Source of the DNA: Luethyella okanaganae
GTDB lineage: Bacteria > Actinomycetota > Actinomycetes > Actinomycetales > Microbacteriaceae
Reading direction: 5' to 3'
Assembly: GCF_042660285.1 (NCBI RefSeq)
Contig: NZ_JBHSTP010000001.1
Coordinates: 1,054,001-1,118,000, forward strand
DNA: 64,000 nucleotides
Below the pieces are notes generated by a model. That model saw only the letters and a program-made list of their open reading frames with translations, searched no databases and was not told the origin of the DNA. The translations under genes were made by a program, and so were the position numbers. Positions 8,695 through 17,135 of the stretch are shown piece after piece (the first letter of the stretch is position 1; every line of letters begins with the position of its first letter).

Positions 8695-9534
8695 ATGCTG
8701 AGAATTGCCGTGCCCAACAAGGGCTCCTTGTCCGAGACAGCCGCGCAGATGCTTTTCGAGGCCGGATACACCGGCCGCCGCGATCCACGCGAGTTGCATA
8801 CGGCCGACCCCCGCAACGGCGTGGAGTTCTTCTACCTGCGCCCGCGAGACATCGCCACCTACGTCGGCTCCGGCGCCCTCGACGTCGGAATCACCGGTCG
8901 TGACCTGCTGCTGGACTCCGGCTCGGCAGCCGAGGAGACCGCGGAACTCGGCTTCGGCGAGTCCACCTTCCGTTTCGCCGGGCCCGCCGAGCGCTTCGCC
9001 TCCCTCGATGATCTCCGCGGGGTGCGTGTCGCCACGAGCTACCCCGGTCTCGTGGGCGACTTCCTCGCCGTGAACGGCGTCGAGGTCGAGCTCGTCAAAC
9101 TCGACGGGGCGGTCGAGTCGGCCGTGCGCCTCGGCGTGGCCGACGCGGTCGCAGACGTCGTCTCAACGGGAGGAACGTTACGCAAGGCCGGGCTCGAGAT
9201 CTTCGGCCCGGTCATCCTGGAGTCGACCGCGGTGCTCATCAGCTCCGGCAACGAGAAGCCGGGCTCGTCCACGTTGCTGCGTCGGCTGCAGGGGGTGCTC
9301 GTCGCGCGCCAGTACGTGATCATGGACTACGACATCCCGGTCGCTCTCCTCGACGACGCCTGCGAACTCGCCCCCGGCATCGAATCCCCGACGGTTTCGA
9401 GCCTGCACGACCCCGATTGGGTGGCCGTGCGCGTCATGGTCCCGCGAGCGGAGACCAATCATGTCATGGACGAGCTCTACGAACTCGGTGCGCGCGCGAT
9501 CCTCGTCAGCTCGATCCACGCCGCGCGGCTGTAG
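8695..9534 (+). CDS. hisG: ATP phosphoribosyltransferase, long form
   Basis: HisG condenses ATP with PRPP, the first and feedback-controlled step of histidine synthesis. I use the ATG at 8695 (MLRIAVPNKGSLSETAAQML), which gives 279 residues; an in-frame ATG at 8659 would add 12. The catalytic part has GSGALDVGITGRDLL and the PRPP-binding stretch ADAVADVVSTGGTLR. The C-terminal about 75 residues form the regulatory domain that distinguishes the long, histidine-inhibited form from the short HisZ-dependent form. The gene is 55 bases after hisE and ten before hisF. Confidence 0.96.
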   Translation: MLRIAVPNKGSLSETAAQMLFEAGYTGRRDPRELHTADPRNGVEFFYLRPRDIATYVGSGALDVGITGRDLLLDSGSAAEETAELGFGESTFRFAGPAERFASLDDLRGVRVATSYPGLVGDFLAVNGVEVELVKLDGAVESAVRLGVADAVADVVSTGGTLRKAGLEIFGPVILESTAVLISSGNEKPGSSTLLRRLQGVLVARQYVIMDYDIPVALLDDACELAPGIESPTVSSLHDPDWVAVRVMVPRAETNHVMDELYELGARAILVSSIHAARL

Positions 9535-9544
9535 GGAGAAGGTC

Positions 9545-10309
9545 ATGACCCTCGCCGTGCGGGTGATCCCCTGCCTCGACGTCGCCGACGGTCGTGTCGT
9601 CAAGGGTGTCAACTTCCAGAACCTCCGCGATGCCGGGGACCCGGTCGAACTCGCACGCTCCTACTATGAGCAGGGTGCCGACGAGCTGACCTTCCTCGAT
9701 GTGACCGCGACCGTCGACAACCGCTCGACGACCTACGAGGTGGTGCGGGCGACCGCCGAGCAGGTCTTCATTCCTCTCACCGTCGGCGGGGGAGTGCGCG
9801 GTGTAGAGGATGTCTCCCGCTTGCAGGCCAACGGTGCCGACAAAGTCGGCGTGAACAGCGCCGCGATCGCGCGTCCGGCGCTCATCGCCGAGATCGCCGA
9901 CCGCTTCGGATCCCAGGTGCTCGTGCTCTCGCTCGACGTCAAACGCTCGGAACGCACGGAGTCCGGTTTCGTCGTGACGACGCACGGCGGACGCACGGAG
10001 ACCGAGCTCGACGCCCTCGACTGGGCGCGCAGAGCCATCGAGCTGGGAGTGGGTGAGCTGCTCGTCAACTCCATCGACGCGGACGGCATGAAGCAGGGCT
10101 TCGACCTCGAGCTGATCGCGCTCATGCACGAGTTCGCAACCGTGCCGGTGATCGCCTCGGGCGGCGCGGGCAGGGTCGAGGACTTCCCGCCGGCGATCGC
10201 CGCCGGGGCGGATGCCGTGCTCGCTGCATCCGTGTTCCACAACGGAGCACTCACGATCGGCGACGTCAAGCGCGAACTCGCGCGGGAAGGCATGATGGTG
10301 CGCACATGA
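9545..10309 (+). CDS. hisF: imidazole glycerol phosphate synthase cyclase subunit
   Basis: HisF works with the HisH amidotransferase to form imidazole glycerol phosphate and AICAR. The start is the ATG at 9545, preceded by GGGAGAAGG. The 254-residue barrel has VRVIPCLDVADGRVVKGVNF with the catalytic aspartate, ELTFLDVTA, GGGVRGVEDV, LLVNSIDADGMKQGFD with the second catalytic aspartate, and IASGGAGRVEDF. hisH and hisA are not next to it and lie outside this window. The stop overlaps the hisI start as ATGA. Confidence 0.97.
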   Translation: MTLAVRVIPCLDVADGRVVKGVNFQNLRDAGDPVELARSYYEQGADELTFLDVTATVDNRSTTYEVVRATAEQVFIPLTVGGGVRGVEDVSRLQANGADKVGVNSAAIARPALIAEIADRFGSQVLVLSLDVKRSERTESGFVVTTHGGRTETELDALDWARRAIELGVGELLVNSIDADGMKQGFDLELIALMHEFATVPVIASGGAGRVEDFPPAIAAGADAVLAASVFHNGALTIGDVKRELAREGMMVRT

Positions 10310-10668
10310 ACGTGGAGTCCGCCGCGACCGAGAAGGTCGTGGCCCGTGCCGTGTTCTCGGCCGACGGCTTGCTCCCGGCGATCATCCAGCAGTGGGACAC
10401 CCTCGAGGTGCTCATGATGGGGTGGATGGACGCCGAGGCTCTGCGCCGCACACTCACAGAGGGGCGGGTGACCTTCTGGTCACGCTCGCGCCAGGAGTAC
10501 TGGCGCAAGGGCGACACCTCAGGGCACGCCCAGTTCGTGCGCGCAGCCGCGCTCGACTGCGACGGCGATACCCTGTTGGTGCAGGTCGAACAGGTGGGTG
10601 TCGCCTGTCACACGGGTGCACGCAGTTGCTTCGACGTCGATCCGCTCGACCCCGTCGTCTTCCCGTAA
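10306..10668 (+). CDS. hisI: phosphoribosyl-AMP cyclohydrolase
   Basis: HisI opens the purine ring of phosphoribosyl-AMP, a zinc- and magnesium-dependent step of histidine synthesis. The 120-residue product shows VLMMGWMDAEALRRTL, VTFWSRSRQEYWRKGDTSGH, and the metal ligands DCDGDTLLVQVEQVGVACHTGARSCF reported in shortened form here (Asp cluster, then C-H and C). The ATG overlaps the hisF stop. trpE starts 22 bases downstream, so histidine and tryptophan genes seem to share one transcript. Confidence 0.97.
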   Translation: MNVESAATEKVVARAVFSADGLLPAIIQQWDTLEVLMMGWMDAEALRRTLTEGRVTFWSRSRQEYWRKGDTSGHAQFVRAAALDCDGDTLLVQVEQVGVACHTGARSCFDVDPLDPVVFP

Positions 10669-10690
10669 CGAACGCTCAGGAGTCCACGAC

Positions 10691-12244
10691 ATGACGGATG
10701 CCCCGGCAGGCATGACCACGGCAGGCTCGACCACGCGTTCTCGCTTCGACGCGATCGCCGCCGATCACCGGGTCATCCCGGTGCTCCGTGAGCTGTTCGC
10801 CGATGGCGAGACGCCCGTCGGGATCTATCGCAAGCTCGCAGCGGGCCGACCGGGCAGCTTCCTGCTCGAATCGGCTGAACAGGGTGGCATCTGGTCGCGG
10901 TTCTCCTTCGTCGGAGTCTCGTCCTTCGGAGTTCTGAGTCAAGACGATGACGTCGTGCGTTGGATCGACTACGGAGTCTCGGCCGATCGCGCTCTCGGCG
11001 CGGCGGCCGAGCTCCCGCCGCTGGCCGCGCTCGAGCACCTCTACGAACGCTGGCAGACGCCGCGCATCCCAGGGTTGCCCCCGCTCACCGGTGGGCTCGT
11101 CGGCTTCATCGGCTGGGAGGCGATCCGTCAGATCGAGCGCTTGCCGAATCGCCCGCCCGCCGACTACGACGTGCCAGGACAGGCCTTCAGCTTCGTCGCG
11201 GACCTCGTCGTGCTCGACCACAAGTTCGGCACGGTCCAGCTCATCGCGAACGTGCTCAACGACGGGACCGAGTCCGTGGACGCCCTCTGGGCGGACGCCC
11301 AGGCGAGACTCGACGCGTTGCAGACCAGGCTCGCCCGACCGTCAGAGGCCTGGCTCGCCGAGGTCGACCTCGACACCCCGGCGCATTCGCGCCCGCGTAC
11401 CCGCCGCGAGGACTTTCTCGCGGCCGTCGACCGCTCCAAGGAGCACATCCGTGACGGCGACATCTTTCAGGTCGTCATCTCCCAACGTTTCGACGAGGAA
11501 TGCACGGCGCACCCGATCGATGTCTACCGAGTGCTACGCAGCCTCAACCCGAGCCCGTACATGTACCTGCTGAGCCTCGAGTCGCCGGCAGGGGAGCCAT
11601 ACTGGATCGTCGGCTCTTCGCCCGAGGCGCTCGTCAAGGTGCAGAACGACCGGGTGTTCACGCATCCGATCGCCGGCTCCAGGCCGCGAGGTGCGACACC
11701 CGAGGAGGATGCCGACCTCGAGATCGAACTGCTCGCCGATGCAAAAGAGCGGGCGGAGCACCTCATGCTCGTCGACCTGGCCAGGAACGACCTGCTCAAG
11801 GTCTGCGCGGCCGGGTCCGTCGAGGTGACCGAGTTCATGCGCATCGAGCGGTTCAGCCACATCATGCACATCGTCTCCTCGGTCGAGGGCGATCTCCTCC
11901 CATCGGCCAATGCCATCGATGTCTTCCGCGCGACGTTCCCGGCCGGCACGTTGTCTGGGGCACCCAAGCCTCGCGCGCTCCAGATCATCGACGCGCTCGA
12001 ACCCGCCCAGAGAGGTGTCTATGGCGGTGTCGTCGGATACTTCGGCTTCGCCGGGGATGCTGATCTCGCCATCGCCATTCGCACGGCGACCATCATCGGC
12101 GGAGTCGCGCACGTGCAGGCCGGCGGCGGCCTCGTCGCCGACTCGGATCCCGCGAGCGAGTTCCAGGAGTCGCAGAACAAGGCCGCTGCGCCGCTTCGCG
12201 CCATCGCCGTCGCCAACGCCATGCGCCGAGTCGGCGCGGAATGA
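10691..12244 (+). CDS. trpE: anthranilate synthase component I
   Basis: TrpE makes anthranilate from chorismate with ammonia supplied by its glutaminase partner (TrpG, not in this window). It is the committed and normally tryptophan-inhibited step. The ATG at 10691 follows AGGAG (10678-10682); the frame stays open upstream into hisI. The 517-residue product carries LLESAEQGGIWSRFSFVG (the tryptophan-site LLES element), then the chorismate-binding motifs FQVVISQRF, PSPYMYLL, GSSPEALVK, IAGSRPRGATPEED, MLVDLARNDL and GTLSGAPKPRA. It overlaps the next gene by four bases. Confidence 0.96.
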   Translation: MTDAPAGMTTAGSTTRSRFDAIAADHRVIPVLRELFADGETPVGIYRKLAAGRPGSFLLESAEQGGIWSRFSFVGVSSFGVLSQDDDVVRWIDYGVSADRALGAAAELPPLAALEHLYERWQTPRIPGLPPLTGGLVGFIGWEAIRQIERLPNRPPADYDVPGQAFSFVADLVVLDHKFGTVQLIANVLNDGTESVDALWADAQARLDALQTRLARPSEAWLAEVDLDTPAHSRPRTRREDFLAAVDRSKEHIRDGDIFQVVISQRFDEECTAHPIDVYRVLRSLNPSPYMYLLSLESPAGEPYWIVGSSPEALVKVQNDRVFTHPIAGSRPRGATPEEDADLEIELLADAKERAEHLMLVDLARNDLLKVCAAGSVEVTEFMRIERFSHIMHIVSSVEGDLLPSANAIDVFRATFPAGTLSGAPKPRALQIIDALEPAQRGVYGGVVGYFGFAGDADLAIAIRTATIIGGVAHVQAGGGLVADSDPASEFQESQNKAAAPLRAIAVANAMRRVGAE

Positions 12245-12846
12245 TGTCGCCGAAGCGTCTCAAGTACGGCACCATGCTGCTTGTCGTGCTGGCGAGCGGG
12301 CTCACGCTGCTCGCATGGACCCAGACATGGTTCACCGTGAACCTGGCCGAGGCGAACGATGCGACGCTCGCACTCGACATCCCAGGTGCCGTAGCCGCCC
12401 CCGCGCTCACCGCCTTCGCGCTCTCCGGCCTCGCCCTCGCGGGGGCTCTCGCCATTGCCGGAGTGGTCTTCCGCACCGTTCTCGGGTTGCTCGAGATCCT
12501 GCTCGGTGCCAGCGTTTTCCTCGCGGCGGCATTTGCGTTCGCAGACCCGGCCGGGTCTGCGTCGTCGGCCGTCACGGCGGCGACCGGGGTCGCGGGCCGG
12601 GAGTCGATCGCCTCGCTTGTCGTCTCCTCCTCAGCGACCGGGTGGCCAGTGGTCGCGATGATCGCCGCCCCTCTCATGGTCGTCGCCGGGCTGGCCGCGA
12701 TCGTGACCGCCCGGCGATGGCCGCAGTCGTCTCGTCGTTATCAGGCGGTGCGCCTCGAGCCGGTGGAGCCGGCTCTCGAAGACGCCGCGGACCACTCGGT
12801 CGACACCTGGGACGAGCTCAGCCGCGGCGACGACCCGACCGTGTGA
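12241..12846 (+). CDS. Trp biosynthesis-associated membrane protein
   Basis: The 201-residue product resembles the actinobacterial Trp-operon-associated membrane protein family, whose role is unknown. Hydrophobic stretches at about residues 11-27, 50-75, 78-98 and 133-155 predict four membrane helices, with a WTQTWF motif after the first that is typical of the family. The last 45 residues are acidic and soluble. The ATG overlaps the trpE stop (ATGA), and trpC lies downstream, which supports a link to tryptophan metabolism or transport without showing what it does. Confidence 0.85.
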   Translation: MMSPKRLKYGTMLLVVLASGLTLLAWTQTWFTVNLAEANDATLALDIPGAVAAPALTAFALSGLALAGALAIAGVVFRTVLGLLEILLGASVFLAAAFAFADPAGSASSAVTAATGVAGRESIASLVVSSSATGWPVVAMIAAPLMVVAGLAAIVTARRWPQSSRRYQAVRLEPVEPALEDAADHSVDTWDELSRGDDPTV

Positions 12847-12879
12847 CCGTGCCTGCCCAGGCAAACGCTCGCCAACCGC

Positions 12880-12885
12880 TAGACT
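12880..12885 (+). promoter_or_regulatory. possible internal trp promoter -10 element
   Basis: TAGACT lies 33 bases before the next ATG in a 71-base spacer, with a clear AAGGAG ribosome site downstream. It could start a separate transcript for the small membrane protein and trpCBA. No convincing -35 box was seen. Confidence 0.35.
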
Positions 12886-12917
12886 TTCCTCGCACGACGA
12901 TCCACCTAAGGAGAACC

Positions 12918-13148
12918 ATGAGCACAGAGTCAGTCGAGCCAGGCCACGGCAATTCGCCGGCCGCGTGGACCTCTGTCATCATCATGCTCGCCGCTTTCAC
13001 GATCGGCACCATTGCTTTCGTTCTCAACCTGTCCTGGCTGGTCTGGGCGTCGGCCGCTCTGCTCGCGGCCGGGCTCATCGTCGGCTGGATCCTTGCTCGA
13101 TCCGGCTACGGTGTGAACGGACCGAAGTACTCACCGAAAGACCACTAG
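12918..13148 (+). CDS. HGxxPAAW family small membrane protein
   Basis: The 76-residue product has the sequence HGNSPAAW (residues 10-17), the signature that names this actinobacterial family. Two hydrophobic segments follow, at about residues 20-39 and 43-61, and then a short polar tail ending KYSPKDH. The ATG is preceded by AAGGAG at ideal distance, which decides the start inside a longer open frame. Its function is unknown. Its usual place, as here, is directly before trpC, so a role tied to tryptophan synthesis is possible but unproven. Confidence 0.88.
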   Translation: MSTESVEPGHGNSPAAWTSVIIMLAAFTIGTIAFVLNLSWLVWASAALLAAGLIVGWILARSGYGVNGPKYSPKDH

Positions 13149-13151
13149 CGG

Positions 13152-13922
13152 GTGCTCTCCGAGCTCACCGCCGGGGCGGTTGAAGACGCCGAGCGTCGTT
13201 CGCTGATCCGCCCACTCGCCACCGTCGAAGCGCAAGCGCTCGAACGGTCACCGGCAATCGACGCGTTGTCGGCGCTTCAGCCTGCCGACCGAGTGAAGAT
13301 CATCGCCGAGGTCAAGCGTTCCAGCCCCTCGAGGGGTGTTCTCGCCGAGATCCCCGATCCGGCAGCGCTCGCCGCCGCCTATGAGGTGGGCGGAGCGAGC
13401 GCGATCAGCGTCCTGACCGAGGAGAGGCGGTTCCGCGGATCGCTCGCCGACCTCGAGGCCGTGCGGGCAGTCGTGGGAATTCCCGTGCTGCGCAAGGACT
13501 TCGTCGCGACGCCCTACCAGGTCTTCGAGGCGCGAGCAGCAGGTGCCGATATGGTTCTCCTCATCGTCGCAGCGCTCGAGCAGCCGGTGCTCGCCTCGCT
13601 GCACGAACTCGTTACGGGGCTCGGGATGACGGCACTCGTCGAGACCCACAGCGCCGACGAGGTCGACCGAGCTCTCGACATCGGAGCCAGGCTCGTCGGC
13701 GTCAACGCCCGCGACCTCTCCACCTTCGAGCTCGACCAGAACCTGTTCGGCGCACTCGCCGGCCGGCTTCCGGCCGGTGTCGTCCGTGTCGCCGAGTCCG
13801 CCGTCAAGACGGCGGCGGATGTCGCGCGCTACCGGGCTGCCGGCGCCGATGTCGTCCTCGTCGGCGAAGCGCTCGTCACGGGCGACCCGATCCATGTCCT
13901 TTCCGAATTCCTGGCGGTCTAA
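13152..13922 (+). CDS. trpC: indole-3-glycerol phosphate synthase
   Basis: TrpC cyclises carboxyphenylamino-deoxyribulose phosphate to indole-3-glycerol phosphate. The 256-residue TIM barrel contains IIAEVKRSSPSRG (catalytic lysine and phosphate site), ISVLTEERRFRGSL, VLRKDFVATPYQVFEARAAGAD, LVGVNARDLSTF, and RVAESAVKTAADV near the end. The GTG start is three bases after the stop of the HGxxPAAW gene. trpB begins immediately after the stop codon without a gap. It is monofunctional and not fused to trpF. Confidence 0.97.
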   Translation: MLSELTAGAVEDAERRSLIRPLATVEAQALERSPAIDALSALQPADRVKIIAEVKRSSPSRGVLAEIPDPAALAAAYEVGGASAISVLTEERRFRGSLADLEAVRAVVGIPVLRKDFVATPYQVFEARAAGADMVLLIVAALEQPVLASLHELVTGLGMTALVETHSADEVDRALDIGARLVGVNARDLSTFELDQNLFGALAGRLPAGVVRVAESAVKTAADVARYRAAGADVVLVGEALVTGDPIHVLSEFLAV

Positions 13923-15134
13923 ATGTCTCTCCGCAATGAAAGCGGGCCGTACTTCGGCGACTTCGGCGGACGCTTCGTCCCCGAGTCCCTCGTCGCGGCC
14001 CTCGACGAACTCTCCGAGGCGTATGCCCTCGCCCGGCAGGACCCGGCCTTTGCGGCCGAGCTCGCCGAACTGCACAAGAACTACACGGGCCGCCCGTCGA
14101 TCGTCACCGAGGTGCCGCGGTTCGCCAGGCACGCGGGCGACGCGCGCATCATCCTCAAACGCGAGGACCTCAACCACACGGGTTCGCACAAGATCAACAA
14201 TGTTCTCGGGCAGGCACTCCTGACCAAGCGCATCGGCAAGACGCGTGTCATCGCCGAAACCGGAGCGGGTCAGCACGGCGTCGCGACGGCGACGGCCGCC
14301 GCTCTCTTCGGCCTCGACTGCGTCGTCTACATGGGCGAGGTCGACACCGAGCGCCAAGCGCTCAACGTCGCCCGCATGCGTCTGCTCGGCGCAGAGGTGA
14401 TCCCGGTGAAGACCGGCTCGCGCACCCTCAAAGACGCCATCAACGACGCGATGCGGGACTGGGTCACCAACGTCGAGAACACCAACTACATCTTCGGAAC
14501 CGTCGCCGGTCCGCACCCGTTCCCCGCGATGGTCCGCGACTTCCAGAAGATCATCGGCGAAGAGGCGCGTCAGCAGGTGCTCGACCTCACCGGCGCATTG
14601 CCTACGGCGGTCGTGGCCTGTGTCGGCGGCGGTTCGAACGCGATGGGCATCTTTCACGCCTTCCTCGACGACCCCTCGGTCGCGCTCTATGGCTTCGAGG
14701 CCGGTGGCGAGGGCTCCGAAACGCTCCGTCACGCGGCGACCATCACGAAAGGCCGTCCCGGGGTGCTGCACGGCGCACGCAGCTACCTGCTGCAGGACGA
14801 CGACGGCCAGACGATCGAGTCGCACTCCATCTCAGCCGGCCTAGACTATCCGGGCGTCGGCCCGGAGCATGCCTGGCTCGCGAGCATCGGCCGGGCCTCC
14901 TATCTGCCGATCACGGATGCCGCGGCCATGAGCGCCTTGCGCCTGTTGAGCCGCACGGAGGGGATCATCCCGGCGATCGAGTCGGCGCACGCCCTCGCCG
15001 GCGCTCTCGAACTCGGAACGGCGCTCGGCGCAGACACGACGATCCTGGTCAACCTCAGTGGCCGCGGCGACAAAGACATGGAGACGGCGGGCCGATATTT
15101 CGACCTCATCGACGCCGGGGCGGAGCAGTCATGA
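13923..15134 (+). CDS. trpB: tryptophan synthase beta subunit
   Basis: TrpB condenses indole with serine using pyridoxal phosphate, as a complex with TrpA. The 403-residue product shows GGRFVPESLVAALDEL, the PLP-lysine motif KREDLNHTGSHKINN (Lys90), ETGAGQHGVATATAAA, and the phosphate loop CVGGGSNAMG. ESHSISAGLDYPGVGPEH is also present. The ATG follows the trpC stop directly, and the trpA start overlaps its own stop, so translation of the three genes is coupled. Confidence 0.98.
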   Translation: MSLRNESGPYFGDFGGRFVPESLVAALDELSEAYALARQDPAFAAELAELHKNYTGRPSIVTEVPRFARHAGDARIILKREDLNHTGSHKINNVLGQALLTKRIGKTRVIAETGAGQHGVATATAAALFGLDCVVYMGEVDTERQALNVARMRLLGAEVIPVKTGSRTLKDAINDAMRDWVTNVENTNYIFGTVAGPHPFPAMVRDFQKIIGEEARQQVLDLTGALPTAVVACVGGGSNAMGIFHAFLDDPSVALYGFEAGGEGSETLRHAATITKGRPGVLHGARSYLLQDDDGQTIESHSISAGLDYPGVGPEHAWLASIGRASYLPITDAAAMSALRLLSRTEGIIPAIESAHALAGALELGTALGADTTILVNLSGRGDKDMETAGRYFDLIDAGAEQS

Positions 15135-15943
15135 GCAACGCGGCGAGCAGAGGCGTCGAGAACGTCATCCGCGCTCGTGTCGACGCCGGCAGCGGAGCGT
15201 TGATCGGCTACCTGCCCGTCGGCTTTCCGAGCCTCGCCGAGAGCATCGACGCCGCCGTCGCGCTCGTCGAGAACGGCGTCGATGCGCTTGAACTGGGTCT
15301 GCCCTATTCCGACCCGGTCATGGATGGGCCGGTCATTCAGGCGGCGACGCAGCGCGCCCTCGCCGGCGGTTTCCGGCTGCGCGACGGCTTCGCGGCCGTC
15401 TCGGCCATCGCCGCGCAAGTCCAGGCACCCGTGCTGATCATGACCTATTGGAACCCCGTCGTGCAGTACGGTGTCGACCGTTTCGCCGACGACCTCGCGG
15501 ATGCCGGGGGAGCCGGTCTCATCACGCCGGACCTCATTCCCGACGAGGGAGCCGACTGGATCGCGGCGTCGGAACGCACCGGCCTCGACCGGGTCTTCCT
15601 CGCCGCGCCTTCCTCCTCGGACGAACGACTGCATCAGGCCGTCGAAGCCAGCCGTGGTTTCGTCTACGCCGTCTCGACGATGGGAATCACGGGCGCCCGC
15701 AGCGACGTCGACACAGCCGCCCGCGCCCTCGTAGGACGATTGCGCGCCGCGGGATCGACGAGCGCCTGCGTCGGCCTGGGAGTGTCGACGGCCGAGCAGG
15801 TGCGCGAGATCCTCGGCTACGCGGACGGCGCGATCGTGGGCTCTGCGCTCGTCAAGGCGCTCGGCGATGGCGGAGTCGACGCGGTCGGCGCCCTCGCGAG
15901 AGACCTCGCGGCCGGCACCCGGACCGCGAACACGGCGAACTAA
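15131..15943 (+). CDS. trpA: tryptophan synthase alpha subunit
   Basis: TrpA cleaves indole-3-glycerol phosphate and channels indole to TrpB. The 270-residue barrel contains LIGYLPVGFPSLAESI, the family signature ALELGLPYSDPVMDGPVIQ with its catalytic glutamate and aspartate, PVLIMTYWNPVVQYG, and GLGVSTAEQV for phosphate binding. The ATG overlaps the trpB stop (ATGA). The gene ends the his-trp run; a hairpin follows before lgt. Confidence 0.97.
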   Translation: MSNAASRGVENVIRARVDAGSGALIGYLPVGFPSLAESIDAAVALVENGVDALELGLPYSDPVMDGPVIQAATQRALAGGFRLRDGFAAVSAIAAQVQAPVLIMTYWNPVVQYGVDRFADDLADAGGAGLITPDLIPDEGADWIAASERTGLDRVFLAAPSSSDERLHQAVEASRGFVYAVSTMGITGARSDVDTAARALVGRLRAAGSTSACVGLGVSTAEQVREILGYADGAIVGSALVKALGDGGVDAVGALARDLAAGTRTANTAN

Positions 15944-15957
15944 GATAAATTGACCGA

Positions 15958-15986
15958 GGCGGACTGCGCCGGCTGATGCAGTCGCC
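15958..15986 (+). terminator. imperfect hairpin after trpA
   Basis: GGC-G-GACTGC (15958-15967) pairs with GCAGTC-GCC (15978-15986) around a ten-base loop, with one bulged G. It could act as a weak terminator or attenuator between trpA and lgt. There is no T-tract, so the call is tentative. Confidence 0.35.
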
Positions 15987-16042
15987 GAAGGCTACGGCCG
16001 GCCACGCCCAACGTGCGGCCGCGAAGAAAGGTTAATCAACTG

Positions 16043-17014
16043 GTGTTTGCACCTCTGAGCATTCCGAGCCCGGACTGGAGCTACTTCGACATCGGGATCT
16101 TCCGAGTCCACGCCTACGCCCTCTGCATCCTCGCCGGCATCATCGTCGCGACGATCATGACGAGCCGCCGCCTCACCAAGCGCGGCGCGGAGCCCGGCAT
16201 CGTGCTCGACATCATCCTGTGGGCCGTGCCGCTCGGTATCGTCGGCGCGCGTATCTACCACGTGCTCACCCACCCCGGCGACTACTTCTATCCCGGCGCC
16301 GACCTGCTGCGCACGCTCTATATCTGGGAGGGCGGCAACGCCATCTTCGGCTCGCTCCTGGGCGGCGCCGTCGGCGCCTACATCGGCTGCCGGCTCACAG
16401 GCATCCGATTCTGGTCGTTCGCCGACGCGCTCGCGCCCGGCATGCTCGTCGCGCAGGCTATGGGCAGACTCGGCAACTGGTTCAACCATGAGCTCTTCGG
16501 CTTGCCCACCGATCTGCCCTGGGGCCTCGAGATCGAGTCCAGCAATCCGGCCTTCCCGGTCGGACTGCCCGCCGGGACACTGTTCCACCCGACCTTCCTC
16601 TATGAGATCATCTGGAATCTCGCAGGTGTCGCGGTCATTCTTTTCCTCGAACGCCGAATGAGCCTGCGCTGGGGCAAGGCGTTCGGCGTCTACCTCATCT
16701 GGTACGGTCTGGGTCGCAGCTTCTTCGAGTCGATCCGCGTCGACCCGAGCGAGATGTTCCTCGGAATCCGCACAAATGTCTGGGCGGCCTGGCTCGCCGT
16801 GATCGTCGGCATCGTCGTCATCGCCGTGCAGGCGCGCCGACACGCCGGCGACGAACTCACCCTTTACCGACCGGGGCGTGAGTGGAAGGGACCCGACCCT
16901 GATGTAGAATTTGACGACACCGACTCGGATGACGATGAGAGCAGCGAGGATGCCGCAGAATCGTCGGAGTCGGGCGGAGCCGAGGCCACAAGCACAAACG
17001 GCGCGCGCGTCTAG
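16043..17014 (+). CDS. lgt: prolipoprotein diacylglyceryl transferase
   Basis: Lgt transfers diacylglyceryl from phosphatidylglycerol to the lipobox cysteine of prolipoproteins in the membrane. I prefer the GTG at 16043, giving MFAPLSIPSPDW, because AGAAAGG lies 11 bases upstream. A GTG at 16013 is also in frame and would add ten residues. The 323-residue product has about seven membrane helices. It carries the signature GRLGNWFNHELFG, plus HPTFLYEIIWN and the essential region GARIYHVLTHP. The C-terminal 50 residues are an acidic Ser/Asp/Glu tail, probably cytosolic. A likely client is the siderophore lipoprotein at 27545-28483. Confidence 0.93.
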   Translation: MFAPLSIPSPDWSYFDIGIFRVHAYALCILAGIIVATIMTSRRLTKRGAEPGIVLDIILWAVPLGIVGARIYHVLTHPGDYFYPGADLLRTLYIWEGGNAIFGSLLGGAVGAYIGCRLTGIRFWSFADALAPGMLVAQAMGRLGNWFNHELFGLPTDLPWGLEIESSNPAFPVGLPAGTLFHPTFLYEIIWNLAGVAVILFLERRMSLRWGKAFGVYLIWYGLGRSFFESIRVDPSEMFLGIRTNVWAAWLAVIVGIVVIAVQARRHAGDELTLYRPGREWKGPDPDVEFDDTDSDDDESSEDAAESSESGGAEATSTNGARV

Positions 17015-17135
17015 ATCCAGGCAACCCCCGATCCTGTTCACGGCACCGGCTGCACCGAGGCTGCCGTGCAAACATCCTCTGTTCTCGGGCCGACGTCGTC
17101 CCATCCTGGTTTCCACTTCGTGAGGACGGTCTTTG

